In this document: piece by piece, positions 17,365 through 26,406 of the stretch
Layout of the letters: every line of letters starts with the position of its first letter
Numbering within the stretch: position 1 is the stretch's first letter
DNA from: Planctomycetota bacterium
GTDB lineage: Bacteria > Planctomycetota > UBA1135 > UBA2386
Assembly (NCBI GenBank): GCA_020848735.1
Contig: JADLHO010000136.1
Span: forward strand, 1 to 64,000
Direction: 5' to 3'
Length of the DNA stretch: 64,000 bases
Notes under the pieces: model-generated
Databases searched by the model: none
Told to the model about the DNA's origin: nothing
The model's input: the letters and a program-made list of their open reading frames with translations, nothing else
Made by a program: the position numbers and the translations under genes

Positions 17365-17928
17365 TCAACGCTCGTCGAGCAGCCAGCTCGAGCCGACGAG
17401 GACGACCCGCAAGGTGCCGAGCAGCCGCGCCTCGTGCTCGACGCGCACCTCGCCGTGCACGCCGTCGGCCGCGCGGTCGAAGCGGAAGTCCAGCGAGCTC
17501 GGGTCGTAGCGGCCGATGCGCAGGGCGAGCATGGCATCGAGGTCATTCGCATGACCCGCGAAGCCGTCCCTGCCCTGCGCGATCGCCGCGCGGATGCGCG
17601 GGGCATAGAGCGGCGGCAACGCGTCGAGCTCGCGCGCGGCGACCGCCCAGATCATCGCCGCCGCCGCGTGCGCTGCCGCGGGCACGCGCGCGAGCGCGGC
17701 CGCGCGCGGGATGGCGCTCGGCCCGAGCGAGAGCGGCCGGGCCGGTTCCGCCACGCGCGGCCACGGGTCGGCGACCCGCGGCTCGTCCGGCCCGAGCGCG
17801 CGCGGCCGCGGCCGTTCCGCCGCGGCCCGCCCACTCTCGCCGGGCCGTTCCCCGCCCCCCGCCCCGAACGCGAGCCACGCCGCGAGGACGCCGAGCAGGA
17901 TGGAGATCCCCGCGAAAGCGTGGCGCAT
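17365..17928 (-). CDS. small exported/anchored protein, unknown
   Basis: A 187-residue protein with an N-terminal hydrophobic segment (HAFAGISILLGVLAAWLAFGAGGG) that may serve as an uncleaved anchor. A Pro/Arg/Glu-rich linker follows and then a ~100-residue globular part (AAAMIWAVAARELDALPPLYAPRIRAAI.. GHANDLDAMLALRIG.. VRVEHEARLLGTLRVVLVGSSWLLDE). It resembles no family I know. It is the last gene of the redoxin-kinase-priA operon, starting 4 bp after the priA stop, so it is probably made in step with them. Confidence 0.68.
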   Translation of the reverse strand: MRHAFAGISILLGVLAAWLAFGAGGGERPGESGRAAAERPRPRALGPDEPRVADPWPRVAEPARPLSLGPSAIPRAAALARVPAAAHAAAAMIWAVAARELDALPPLYAPRIRAAIAQGRDGFAGHANDLDAMLALRIGRYDPSSLDFRFDRAADGVHGEVRVEHEARLLGTLRVVLVGSSWLLDER

Positions 17929-17932
17929 CGGG

Positions 17933-20191
17933 TCACATCATCGCCATCGGGTCGACGTCGAGCGTCACGCGCAGCGCGTGCGTGCCGCGGTCCTCGACGG
18001 TCGAGAGCCTCGCCATCGCGGCGGCGAAGGACGCGGCGGTGAAGCACTTGAGCAGCAGGTGGACGCGGTGGCGGTCCTGCACCTTCGCGAGGATCGCCGG
18101 CGCGGGGCCGAGCACCTCGACCTCGGCCAGGTCCTGCAGTTCACCCCGCAGGGCGACGCCCGCCTCCTTCGCCTCGGTCTCGCGCTTGCTCTCGAAGACC
18201 ACGCGCACGAGCCGCGAGTACGGCGGGTAGCCCGTCGCCCGGCGGAAGGCGAGCTCCTGCTGGACGAAGCGCTCGTAGTCGAGGCTCGACGCCGCGGCGA
18301 TCGCGTAGTTCTCCGGGCAATGCGTCTGCACGATGACGGTCCCCGGCTTGCTGCCGCGGCCCGTGCGTCCCGCGACCTGGAAGAGGAGCTGGAACGTGCG
18401 CTCCGCGGCGCGGAAGTCGGGGACGAAGAGGCCGGTGTCGGCGGAGATGACGCCGACGAGCGTGACGTCGGGGAAGTCGTGGCCCTTCGCGATCATCTGC
18501 GTGCCGATGAGCACGTCGATCTGGCGCCTGCGGAAGGCGGACAGCACGCGCTCGTGCGCGCCGCGCTGGCGCATCGTGTCCGCGTCCATCCGCGCGACGA
18601 TCGCCTCGGGGAACATCTGCCGCACCGCGGCCTCGACGCGCTCGGTGCCCGCGCCGAGTTCGTGCAGGCGCGGATGGCTGCAGTAGCCGCAGAGCTCGGG
18701 CCGCCGCTTCTCGTGCTGGCACCAATGGCAGACGAGCCGCCCGCGGCGCACGTGCCAGGTCAGCGAGACGTCGCAGTGCGGGCACTTCACCGCCGCGCCG
18801 CAGCTCGGACACACGAGCACGGGCGCGAAGCCGCGGCGGTTGAGGAAGAGGATCACCTGCTCCTTCGTCGCGAGCCGTTCCGCCATCTGGAGCTGCAGCG
18901 CGCGCGAGATCACGACGCCCCCCACCGCCTGCTGCTTGCCCTCCTTGCGCAGGTCCTCGACGAGCATCTTCGGCAGCGTGCCGTGGCCCGCGCGCTGCGG
19001 CAGCGTGATCAGCTCGTAGGCCCCGCGCTTCGCGCGGCCGAAGCTCTCGAGCGTCGGCGTCGCCGAGCCGAGCACGAGCACCGCCGACTCGATCTCGCAG
19101 CGGGCGATCGCCGTCTCGCGGGCGTGGTAGCGAGGCGTGCTGTCCTGCTTGAACGAGCTCTCGTGCTCCTCGTCGATGACGACGACGCCCAGCTCGCGCA
19201 CCGGTGCGAAGAGCGCCGAGCGCGCGCCGATCGCGATGTGCGCCTCGCCGCGGGAGAGTCGATGCCACTCGCGGGCGCGTTGCGCCCCCGTGAGGCCGGA
19301 GTGCAGCACCGCGACGTCGGGGAAGCGCGCGGCGAAGCGCCCCACGGTCTGCGGCGTCAACGAGATCTCCGGCACGAGCACGATCGCCGAGCGGCCGAGC
19401 GCCCGCGCGCGCTCGAGCACGCGGAGGTAGACCTCGGTCTTCCCGCTGCCCGTCACGCCGTGCAGCAGACACACGCGGTGCGCGCGGCGATCGAGCCAGA
19501 CGTTCACCGCGTCGACCGCGCGCCGTTGGTCCGCGTTGAGGATCGGCGGTTCGCCCGCCGCGCTCGTGTCGGGCTCGAGCGGCTCCGCCTCCTCGTCGAT
19601 CATCACCCGCCGCAAGGTGCCGTGCTTCACGAGCGTCTGCCAGGGACTGGCACTCGTGTTCGTCTGTCGCTCGAGCTGCAGCGTGGGCATCGGGCCGCTC
19701 CACTCGAGCACCGCGCGCAGCACGCGCGCGCGCTGCTCGTGCTTCTCCTCGAGCTCCTCCGCCGCGGCATGCGCGAGGTCGACCGGGACCGCGAGCTCCA
19801 CGTGCGGCAGCTGGCGCACGCCGCGCTGCTTCGCGATCGACGGCAACATCGCATCGAGCGCCTCGCCGAGCGAGCAGCCGTAGTCGTTCGCGATGCGCTG
19901 CGCGAGCACGAGCAGCGACGGCGGCATCACCACGGCACGATCGAGCACCGCCCGCACCGGCCGCACGCGATCTCGCGGCACGCTGCCGCAGTCGTCGCGC
20001 ACGGCGATCACCACGCCCGGCAGCTCGCGCCCGCGGAACGGCACGCGCACGCGGTTGCCCGGCTCGGCGTCGAGCGGGGCCGGCAGCTCGTAGGTGAAGG
20101 TGGTGCGCAGCGGCAGGGCGAGCGCCACGTCGACGTAGCGGCGCGGCGTCGCGGGCTCGACACCGGCGAAGAGACTGTCGGGCGCACTCAC
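17933..20191 (-). CDS. priA: primosomal protein N' (replication restart helicase)
   Basis: PriA, the 3'-5' helicase that reloads the replisome at stalled forks; 752 residues, the usual size. N-terminal DNA-binding domain with YVDVALALPLRTTFTYELP and GNRVRVPFRGRELPGVVIAV. Helicase core: Walker A GVTGSGKTEVYLRVLE, DEEH box VVIDEEHESSFKQDS, GSATPTLES, and C-terminal motifs GTQMIAKGHDFPDVTLVGV and VAGRTGRGSKPGTVIVQT. Zinc-binding cysteines appear as VLVCPSCGAAVKCPHCDVSL and VCHWCQHEKRRPELCGYCSHP, eight cysteines in all as in the family. The start is GTG at 20191, overlapping the kinase TGA (GTGA); the frame further upstream is inside the kinase gene. Being coupled to a hybrid kinase is unusual. 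Confidence 0.97.
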   Translation of the reverse strand: MSAPDSLFAGVEPATPRRYVDVALALPLRTTFTYELPAPLDAEPGNRVRVPFRGRELPGVVIAVRDDCGSVPRDRVRPVRAVLDRAVVMPPSLLVLAQRIANDYGCSLGEALDAMLPSIAKQRGVRQLPHVELAVPVDLAHAAAEELEEKHEQRARVLRAVLEWSGPMPTLQLERQTNTSASPWQTLVKHGTLRRVMIDEEAEPLEPDTSAAGEPPILNADQRRAVDAVNVWLDRRAHRVCLLHGVTGSGKTEVYLRVLERARALGRSAIVLVPEISLTPQTVGRFAARFPDVAVLHSGLTGAQRAREWHRLSRGEAHIAIGARSALFAPVRELGVVVIDEEHESSFKQDSTPRYHARETAIARCEIESAVLVLGSATPTLESFGRAKRGAYELITLPQRAGHGTLPKMLVEDLRKEGKQQAVGGVVISRALQLQMAERLATKEQVILFLNRRGFAPVLVCPSCGAAVKCPHCDVSLTWHVRRGRLVCHWCQHEKRRPELCGYCSHPRLHELGAGTERVEAAVRQMFPEAIVARMDADTMRQRGAHERVLSAFRRRQIDVLIGTQMIAKGHDFPDVTLVGVISADTGLFVPDFRAAERTFQLLFQVAGRTGRGSKPGTVIVQTHCPENYAIAAASSLDYERFVQQELAFRRATGYPPYSRLVRVVFESKRETEAKEAGVALRGELQDLAEVEVLGPAPAILAKVQDRHRVHLLLKCFTAASFAAAMARLSTVEDRGTHALRVTLDVDPMAMM

Positions 20192-22026
20192 GGGACGGCG
20201 CTTCGTACCCGCAACGCGGCTCCCCGGCCATCCTCGCCGCCGGCGACGAGACGCGCGCACGTCGCGATCAGGAGCTGCCGTCGCACCGGCTTCGTGAGGT
20301 ACTCGTCGCAGCCGGCCGCCAGACAGCGCGCGCGATCGTCGCTCATCGCCGACGCCGTGACGGCGACGACGCGACACGCGTGACCCGCCACGCGCAGCGC
20401 ACGGGTCGCGGCGTAGCCGTCGAGCTCCGGCATCTGCATGTCCATCACCACGAGCGCGTACGGCTCGCCCTCGTCACACGCCGCCGCCGCCCGTTCGACC
20501 GCCCGGCGACCGTCCACCGCGCAGTCGACGCGGGCGCCGGCGCGTCGCAGATGGTGCGCGAGCACGAGGCGGTTGTCCTCGCCGTCGTCGGCCACGAGCA
20601 CGCGGACGCCCAGGAGTGCGCGCGCGGCGTGCGTCGCGAGGTCCTCCCGTGGCACCGCGGCGTCGGACGGCTCACCGCCGGCGTCGCCGCCGCCTTCGCC
20701 GATCGGCTCGCCGAGGGGCAGGGTGAGGACGAAGCGCGCGCCGGCGACCCCCGGCGGCTGCTCCTCGGCGACCAGCTCGCCGCCGAGCAGAACCGCGAGA
20801 CGACGGCTGATGGCGAGGCCGAGACCGGTGCCGCCGTGGCGCCGCTCGACGGTGGGGTCACCCTGGACGAACGGCCAAAAGATCCGCGCGAGCTGGTCCG
20901 GCGTCAGACCCGGCCCGGTGTCGACCACCGCGATGCGCAACCGCGCGCCCGGCTGATCCGCGACCGTCGTGCAGTCCATCTCGACGCGCACGGAGCCCTC
21001 GGCGGTGAACTTGATCGCGTTGCCCACGAGGTTGGCGACGATCTGACGCAGGCGTGCGGAGTCGGAGCGGATGCGTTGCGGGAGCGGCGCCTTCGTCACC
21101 AGCTCGAGCCGCAGCCGCTTCTGCGCGGCGCGCGGCCGGAACAGCTCGACGGCATCGCGGACGAGCTCCTCGGGCGAGCAGGGCTCCGACGTGACCTCGA
21201 GACGCCCCGCCTCCACCTTCGCGAGGTCGAGCACGTCGTTGACGACGGCGAGCAGGTGCTGGCCGTTCCGCAGGATGCGCCGCGCGGCGTCGTTCCGGAG
21301 CGCGTCGCTCGCATCGGCTTCGAGCAGCAGCTCCGCGTGGCCCAGCATGCCCGCGATCGGCGTGCGGATCTCGTGGCTCATCGTCGCGAGGAACTCGCTC
21401 TTGTGGCGACTCGCGCGCTCCGCGTACTCCGCGAGCTCCGCGATGTGACGGCGCCGCTCGTGCTCGAGGATGATCGTCCGCTGGAGCAGATGCGCGAACA
21501 CGCCGCAGATCGCCACGTGCACGCAGGCGAGCGAGAAGTGCCAGAACAGCTTCGTGGCGCCGACGTACGTCTCGGGGAAGAAGCGCACATCGACACCGGA
21601 GTTGGTCAGGACGGCGAAGACGATGTGCTGCGCGATGATCAGCAGCGTGCCCGGCCACATCGCGCGCCAGTCGCCGTAGACGATCATCAAGGTGAAGCCG
21701 GTGAAGAAGAAGAAGTGCATCTCCGGCAGGCCGTGCAGCTGATAGATGTGCAGCGCGCAGAACACCTGCAGGGCGACGCCGGCGATGCACCGCGTGGCGA
21801 AGGCCCGCGGCATCGCCCACGCGGCGACGAGGAACATCGCGAGACCGGCGCTCGCGACCGGCAGCGTGATGGCCCAGGTGTCGAAACACGGCGCGAGCGC
21901 GAGCGCGATCCCGAAGTGGACGAGGAGCGCGATGCGCAGCACCCGGTCGCCGAACGCGCGTCGCTCGCCGAGGATGGCGTCGAGCGCGGCACCGCGTGCC
22001 GCCGGCGCGACGGTCGCGCCGCTCAT
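20188..22026 (-). CDS. hybrid sensor histidine kinase/response regulator
   Basis: Membrane-bound hybrid kinase of 612 residues. Residues about 28-190 hold five or six hydrophobic helices (RIALLVHFGIALALAPC, WAITLPVASAGLAMFLVAAW, IAGVALQVFCALHIYQL, EMHFFFFTGFTLMIVYG, GTLLIIAQHIVFAVL, LFWHFSLACVHVAICGVFAHLL) with several histidines, which could bind a metal or haem. HisKA box ATMSHEIRTP (His218), then ATPase boxes NLVGNAIKF, DTGPGL and GGTGLGLAI. A receiver domain follows with phospho-acceptor Asp529 in VMDMQMPELDG and the conserved Lys in YLTKPV. There is no output domain, so phosphate must pass to another protein. ATG overlaps the redoxin stop (ATGA) and its own stop overlaps priA (GTGA). Confidence 0.94.
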   Translation of the reverse strand: MSGATVAPAARGAALDAILGERRAFGDRVLRIALLVHFGIALALAPCFDTWAITLPVASAGLAMFLVAAWAMPRAFATRCIAGVALQVFCALHIYQLHGLPEMHFFFFTGFTLMIVYGDWRAMWPGTLLIIAQHIVFAVLTNSGVDVRFFPETYVGATKLFWHFSLACVHVAICGVFAHLLQRTIILEHERRRHIAELAEYAERASRHKSEFLATMSHEIRTPIAGMLGHAELLLEADASDALRNDAARRILRNGQHLLAVVNDVLDLAKVEAGRLEVTSEPCSPEELVRDAVELFRPRAAQKRLRLELVTKAPLPQRIRSDSARLRQIVANLVGNAIKFTAEGSVRVEMDCTTVADQPGARLRIAVVDTGPGLTPDQLARIFWPFVQGDPTVERRHGGTGLGLAISRRLAVLLGGELVAEEQPPGVAGARFVLTLPLGEPIGEGGGDAGGEPSDAAVPREDLATHAARALLGVRVLVADDGEDNRLVLAHHLRRAGARVDCAVDGRRAVERAAAACDEGEPYALVVMDMQMPELDGYAATRALRVAGHACRVVAVTASAMSDDRARCLAAGCDEYLTKPVRRQLLIATCARLVAGGEDGRGAALRVRSAVP

Positions 22027-22715
22027 CGCATGGACTCCTGCGACGTGACGCTCGGCAGCTCGCAGCCGTAGCTCACGGTCGCGAGCTCGGGCATCGGCGG
22101 CAGGGGCACGCCGCGGAGCAGCGCGTCGAGCGCGATGCGGGCGAACTGCGTCTCGCGATCGACGCAGTAGCGTGAGACGTTGTAGTTGCCGCGGTACCAG
22201 AGGACGCGCGCATCGGTCAGCACGACGGCCTGCGGCGTCGAGTAGACGCCGAGCGCGCGGGCGATCGCTCCCGCGGGGTCGCGCAGCACCGCGATCCTGG
22301 CCCCCGCGGGATCGTCCGCGTCGCCGAAGCCCTGCTCGAGGAACTCCTCCTCCGATGTGTCCTCGAGCACCGCCACGAACGTCACCCGCGCGCCGAACTC
22401 GCGCAGGAGGGCGTGCAACTGCTCGGCCTGGAAGCGCGAGCAGGGACATTCCTGTCGGTAGAAGTGCACGAGCGTGGGACGCCTGGGCACGAGCCGCGCG
22501 GCGAGCGCCGTCGGCAGCTCGGGGACCTTCCCCGGCGGCGGCTGCACGAGGTCGGCCGGCCGCGGGGTCGGCAGGGAGTAGCGCAGGTCCTCGCGCCAGA
22601 ACGTGATCGCGATGACCGCAGCGCAGAACGCAACGGTCGTGGCGACGAGGATGCGCGCGGCGCGTCGCCGGAGGCCGGAACCACGCTCGCGCGGGTCGAA
22701 CATGCGCTTCTCCAT
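22023..22715 (-). CDS. membrane-anchored thioredoxin-fold protein
   Basis: A 230-residue redoxin with an N-terminal transmembrane anchor (ILVATTVAFCAAVIAITFW, about 22-40) and a periplasmic thioredoxin-like domain. The active site reads FYRQECPCSRF, with Cys90 and Cys92 in a CPC arrangement, not the usual CxxC. This is typical of AhpC/TSA-like or DUF6436-type thioredoxin proteins. Further thioredoxin elements are VTFVAVLEDTS, ARIAVLRDPAGAIARALGVYSTPQAVVLTDARVLWYRG, with the cis-Pro in STPQ. The ATG at 22715 (MEKRMFDPRERGSG) avoids overlap with the divergent oxidoreductase gene; the frame upstream is not credible. First gene of the kinase-priA operon; a redox input to the kinase is possible. 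Confidence 0.85.
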   Translation of the reverse strand: MEKRMFDPRERGSGLRRRAARILVATTVAFCAAVIAITFWREDLRYSLPTPRPADLVQPPPGKVPELPTALAARLVPRRPTLVHFYRQECPCSRFQAEQLHALLREFGARVTFVAVLEDTSEEEFLEQGFGDADDPAGARIAVLRDPAGAIARALGVYSTPQAVVLTDARVLWYRGNYNVSRYCVDRETQFARIALDALLRGVPLPPMPELATVSYGCELPSVTSQESMR

Positions 22716-22869
22716 CGGCGGATCGCGCGGGAACCCTGGGTGTCCATCCCGCTCCTGGATCGCGCTCTCGGTCGCGCTACGGCAAGGCGGCTTGGGGTAC
22801 GGAACGGCTCGCGATCCCGCGAGCTTCCGTCCCTTCGCGCGCGCGCTCGCTCGGCCTATCCTCCGCGGC

Positions 22870-23961
22870 TTGTCCGCACCGTCCCGTCCAAGGCTCCTGG
22901 TCGTCGGCGCCGGTCTCGCGGGGGCGAGCGTCGCGTGGCATGCCGCGCCCGTCGCGAGCGTCACGGTGATCGAACAGGGGGATCACGTGCTCGCCGAGGC
23001 CTCCGCGCAGAACGCCGGCATGCTGCGACGCCTGGTCACGAACGCGCACGAGCGCGCGCTCGCCCTGCGCACGCAGGCGCGGTTGGAGGAGTGGCAACGC
23101 GACGAGCACCAGGACTGGCGCGAGCGCCCGCCCGTCCGCCGCACGGGCGCCGTGATCGCGCTCGAGCACGACTCGCCGCGCTTCGCAGCCGCGGTCGCCG
23201 ACCTGCGCGCCGCGGGCGTGAACGTCGAGGAGCCCGCGGTCGCGGAGCGTGCACGGATCGCCCCTGCGCTGCGCGAGGCGCGCCTCGCGCGCGCGTACTG
23301 GCTGCCCGACGACGGCGTCTGCGATGCCTGGTCGTTGGGTCAGGGTCTCCTGCGCGGCGCCGCGCGCCACGGCGCGACGCTCGTCACGGCGCGGCGCGCG
23401 AACGGACTCCTCGTGCGCGCGGGGCGCGTCGTCGGCGTGAGCACCGAGCGCGGCGAGCACGAGGCGGATCTGGTCGTCGTCTGCGCCGGGGCGTGGGCCA
23501 CGGCGCTCGCCGCGAGCGCGGGCCTCGTGCGCCCCTGCGTGCCGCGCGCACGTCATCTCTTCCAGTCCTCACCGCATCCCTGCGCGGCGGGCGCGCACCC
23601 GTGGTGCTGGATCGACGACGCCGGCCTCTACCTGCGACCCGAGGCGGGCGGCTTCCTCCTCTCGCCGTGTGACGAGACGGACGAGTGGCCCGCCCCCGGC
23701 CCCGGCAGCCGTCGCCCACCACGCGATGCCGCGCGCGAACTGCTCTCGGAGAAGCTGCTGCGCCTGCTCCCTGCGCTCGGCGAGCTCGCCCTCGCCTCGG
23801 GTTGGGTCGGTTACCGCAGCTTCACCCCGACGCGCGAGGCGCTCTTCGGTCCCGACCCCGAACTGCCGGGCCTCGCCTGGCTCGTCGGGCTCGGCGGCTC
23901 CGGCGTGAGCACCTGCCTCGCGCTCGGCGAGGACACGGTGCGTGCCCTCGGGCTCGGTTAG
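22870..23961 (+). CDS. FAD-dependent oxidoreductase (DAO family)
   Basis: A 363-residue flavoprotein of the D-amino-acid-oxidase/glycine-oxidase family. The dinucleotide-binding motif comes at the very N-terminus (RLLVVGAGLAGASVAWHAA), followed by VTVIEQG and SAQNAGMLRRL, where the family has its FAD-contacting S-x-x-N-A-G. Later elements are a substrate-domain WLPDDGVCDAWSLGQGLLRGA, the second FAD motif ADLVVVCAGAWATALAA and the C-terminal GLAWLVGLGGSGVSTCLALGE. The best start is TTG at 22870 (MSAPSRPRLLVVG); no ATG or GTG fits so close to the FAD motif. The substrate is unknown; an amine or amino acid is expected. Its stop overlaps the convergent methyltransferase gene by 4 bp. Confidence 0.87.
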   Translation: MSAPSRPRLLVVGAGLAGASVAWHAAPVASVTVIEQGDHVLAEASAQNAGMLRRLVTNAHERALALRTQARLEEWQRDEHQDWRERPPVRRTGAVIALEHDSPRFAAAVADLRAAGVNVEEPAVAERARIAPALREARLARAYWLPDDGVCDAWSLGQGLLRGAARHGATLVTARRANGLLVRAGRVVGVSTERGEHEADLVVVCAGAWATALAASAGLVRPCVPRARHLFQSSPHPCAAGAHPWCWIDDAGLYLRPEAGGFLLSPCDETDEWPAPGPGSRRPPRDAARELLSEKLLRLLPALGELALASGWVGYRSFTPTREALFGPDPELPGLAWLVGLGGSGVSTCLALGEDTVRALGLG

Positions 23962-24581
23962 GCGCGCGCCGCGCGGCGGAAGACGAACCAGCGCTCGAGC
24001 CCCGCGCGCAGCGGCACGCTGTCCTGGGCCTCGAACTCGGCGATCAACGCGAAGGCGCCGCCGAACGCGCGCAGCAGGTCCTCGCGCGTGACGACGAAGG
24101 GCGGTCCCGCGCCCTGTGGGCGACCGCCGAAGTCGCGCAGCGGATAGGCGAGCGCGAGGTAGAGACCGCCGTCGCGCAGGATGGTCGCCGTCTCGCTGGC
24201 GTGGCGATCGCGCAGATGCGTGGGCAGCGCGCAGAAGCACGTGTAGTCGTAGACGAGGTCGAAGCGCCGTTCGAACTCCGGTCCGATGCCGAGGATGTCG
24301 CGGCAGAGCACCTGCACGCCGTCGACGCGGTTGATCGCGAGCAGACGGCGCGCCTCGTCGACGACGCCGGGGGCGATGTCGAAGCCGATCACGCGATGGC
24401 CGTGGGCCGCGAAGGCCCGCAGGTCGTGACCGCGTCCGCAGCCCGGCACGGCGACGTCGGCGGAGTCCGGCAGGCCGAGCGCGCGCAGGGTGTCGCCCGC
24501 GAGCAGCGCGGCGAGCGGCGGGGTGATCCCCCGCAGGTCCCAGGGCGTGTCTCCGACGTCGTAGCGATGCTGCCAGTCCAT
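23958..24581 (-). CDS. TPMT-family class I methyltransferase
   Basis: A 207-residue SAM-dependent methyltransferase of the thiopurine-methyltransferase family. The N-terminus MDWQHRYDVGDTPWDLRGITPPL matches the family's W-x-x-RY-x-x-GxTPWD signature. SAM motif I is VAVPGCGRGHDLRAFAAHGHRVIGFDIAP, and motif IV is FDLVYDYTCFCALP. Bacterial relatives methylate thiol, selenium or tellurium compounds, or hydrophobic small molecules. It is cytosolic. ATG at 24581 begins the family match; nine codons upstream in frame are not needed. It is convergent with the FAD oxidoreductase and divergent, by 48 bp, from the M48 protease. Confidence 0.9.
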   Translation of the reverse strand: MDWQHRYDVGDTPWDLRGITPPLAALLAGDTLRALGLPDSADVAVPGCGRGHDLRAFAAHGHRVIGFDIAPGVVDEARRLLAINRVDGVQVLCRDILGIGPEFERRFDLVYDYTCFCALPTHLRDRHASETATILRDGGLYLALAYPLRDFGGRPQGAGPPFVVTREDLLRAFGGAFALIAEFEAQDSVPLRAGLERWFVFRRAARA

Positions 24582-24629
24582 CGCGCACGGTGTACCCGAC
24601 CGCGGCACCGTCCGCTAAGTTGCGCCGCC

Positions 24630-25424
24630 ATGTCGCGAACCCGTGCGGCGCGCATCGCCGCCCTCTGCTTCGTCGTCGTCGCGTGTTCGACCGTCGCCGA
24701 GACCGGTCGCTCCCGCATCGCATGGTTGCCCGAGTCGTACATGTCGGAGCTCGGCGCCGCCGCCTACGACCAGGAGACCTCCGCCAAGTACCCGGTGATC
24801 AGCTCGGGTCCGCAGTACGAGATGGTCCAACGCATCGGCAAGCGCATCGCCGAGGCCGCGAAGAAGGACTACGCCTGGGAATTCCGCCTGCTCGATGCGC
24901 CCGACGTCGTGAACGCCTTCTGCCTGCCGGGCGGCAAGGTCGCGGTCTACACGGGGCTGCTGAAGGTCACGCAGAACGAGGACGCGCTCGCGTGCGTGAT
25001 GGGTCATGAGGTCGCGCACGCGACGGCCGAGCACGGCAACGAGCGCATGACGCAGGGGCTGATCCAGAGCGGCGTGCTCTCGATCACCGACCTCGCGCTG
25101 CAGTCCTTCTCCAAGATGGACGACACGACGCGCGCGACGACCCTCGAAGCGCTCGGCCTGGCCTCCCAGCTCGGCGCGATCCTGCCCTTCTCGCGCGCCC
25201 ACGAGTCGGAGGCGGACGAGATCGGTCTCCGCTACCTGATCCGCGCCGGCTACGACCCGCACGAGGCGCCGAAGCTCTGGGCGCGCATGGCCGCGGCGGG
25301 CGGCGAACGGCCGCCCGAGTTCCTCAGCACCCACCCCGACCCGGAGAACCGCAGCAAGCGGCTCGAGGAACTCATCCCCCGTCTGCTCGCCGAGGAGAAG
25401 GGCAAGCGGATGGTGAAGCGCTGA
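24630..25424 (+). CDS. M48-family metalloprotease, lipoprotein
   Basis: A 264-residue zinc protease of the Oma1/LoiP/BepA-like M48 group. The N-terminus has a lipobox (RIAALCFVVVACS), so the mature protein is lipid-anchored at Cys19 or Cys13. Zinc site HEVAH at residues 126-130, third ligand Glu in SRAHESEADEIGLRYL near residue 192, and a family-specific NAFCLPGGKVAVYTGLL. The region around FLSTHPDPENRSKRLEEL closes the domain. Relatives degrade misfolded envelope proteins under stress. The gene is single; start ATG at 24630. Confidence 0.93.
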   Translation: MSRTRAARIAALCFVVVACSTVAETGRSRIAWLPESYMSELGAAAYDQETSAKYPVISSGPQYEMVQRIGKRIAEAAKKDYAWEFRLLDAPDVVNAFCLPGGKVAVYTGLLKVTQNEDALACVMGHEVAHATAEHGNERMTQGLIQSGVLSITDLALQSFSKMDDTTRATTLEALGLASQLGAILPFSRAHESEADEIGLRYLIRAGYDPHEAPKLWARMAAAGGERPPEFLSTHPDPENRSKRLEELIPRLLAEEKGKRMVKR

Positions 25425-25433
25425 ACCCTCCGC

Positions 25434-26393
25434 TCAGATCTTGCGGAACAGCAGCTTGTCGCTGCCGAAGAGCGGGATCAGCAGTCGGCCGCGCCGGTGG
25501 TCGTAGCCGATGTCGGCGGGCTGCTCGAGACCGGTGAACAACGCGGTGGCCGAACCGCGTTGGCTGATCTCGTAGATGCACTCGCCCTCCCAGCTCGACG
25601 CGAACCAGCGACCCGCCGGGGTGCGCACGAGTCCGTCGAGCTGCTTCTTCGGCAGGGCGAGCGGTGTCTCGCGCTTGCCCGACGGTGTGACCATCACGAA
25701 TTCGCCGCGGGCCCAGTCGACGCAGAAGAGGTCCTTCGCGCCCGCGCAGAGGCCGTTGGGGTGCGCGAACTCCTCGCCGCGCGCGATGGTGACGACCTGC
25801 GCCGCACCCTCGACGATCTCCACACGCCAGATCGCGTCGGTGGAAGACGGTGCAAAACCGTCGGCGAAGCCGGAGTCGCTGACGTGGATGGCGCCGTCGG
25901 GAGCGACGCAGACATCGTTGAGGAAGGTCGCGCCGGGGATCGCGACCGACGGCTTCGGCTCACCGGTCTTGCGGTCGAAGCGGCGGAGCTGATCGATGTC
26001 GGCGATCCAGAGTTCGTCGCCGAGGATCGCCATGCCCTTCGGCGCGTCGAGCTCGACGTCCTCCTTGGCGCCGTCGATCCACTTCAGTTCGAGCACGACG
26101 CCGTCCGGGCTCACGCGGGAGACGAAGCCGTTGTCGTCCTTCTCGAAGGGGTCGCCCTGGATGTTGCTGACGAGATAGACGTCGGCGTCGGGATCGTGCA
26201 GCGCCGACTCGGGGGTCATGAACCCCACGTTCTCGAGCGTGAGATCGGCGGCCACGGGGGTCGGATCGCTGCACGCCGTGCAGAGCGCGATCGCCGCGCC
26301 GGCGGCCCAGCAGGCGGCCTGGCGGGCGGTCGCCGGCCGATGGGGAACGCGGTGCGCGCTGCGGCGCGAGGAGGGGCTCGGAGGGCGGCTCAT
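25434..26393 (-). CDS. SMP-30-like beta-propeller lipoprotein
   Basis: A 319-residue lipoprotein; ATG at 26393 (MSRPPSPSSRRSAHR) gives a basic N-region, a hydrophobic stretch (AACWAAGAAIALCTAC) and a lipobox cysteine at about residue 41. The mature part is a six-bladed propeller of the SMP-30/gluconolactonase/LRE-like kind: SALHDPDADVYLVSNIQGDPFEKDDNGFVSRVSPDG, LDAPKGMAILGDELWIADIDQLRRFD, FLNDVCVAPDGAIHVSDSGF, HPNGLCAGAKDLFCVDW, LDGLVRTPAGRWFASSW. The acidic/Asn positions that bind metal in gluconolactonases appear in part (E near the N-terminus, N in FLNDV, N in HPNGL, D in SDSG). Substrate unknown. It starts 13 bp after the TerB-like gene. Confidence 0.87.
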   Translation of the reverse strand: MSRPPSPSSRRSAHRVPHRPATARQAACWAAGAAIALCTACSDPTPVAADLTLENVGFMTPESALHDPDADVYLVSNIQGDPFEKDDNGFVSRVSPDGVVLELKWIDGAKEDVELDAPKGMAILGDELWIADIDQLRRFDRKTGEPKPSVAIPGATFLNDVCVAPDGAIHVSDSGFADGFAPSSTDAIWRVEIVEGAAQVVTIARGEEFAHPNGLCAGAKDLFCVDWARGEFVMVTPSGKRETPLALPKKQLDGLVRTPAGRWFASSWEGECIYEISQRGSATALFTGLEQPADIGYDHRRGRLLIPLFGSDKLLFRKI

Positions 26394-26406
26394 GGGCGGA
26401 CGGGGC

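Noticed and set aside
22716-22964. N-terminal extension of the redoxin gene up to 22964.
   Set aside because: It would overlap the FAD-oxidoreductase start on the other strand and adds an Arg/Pro-rich stretch with no signal; the ATG at 22715 starts just before the membrane anchor.
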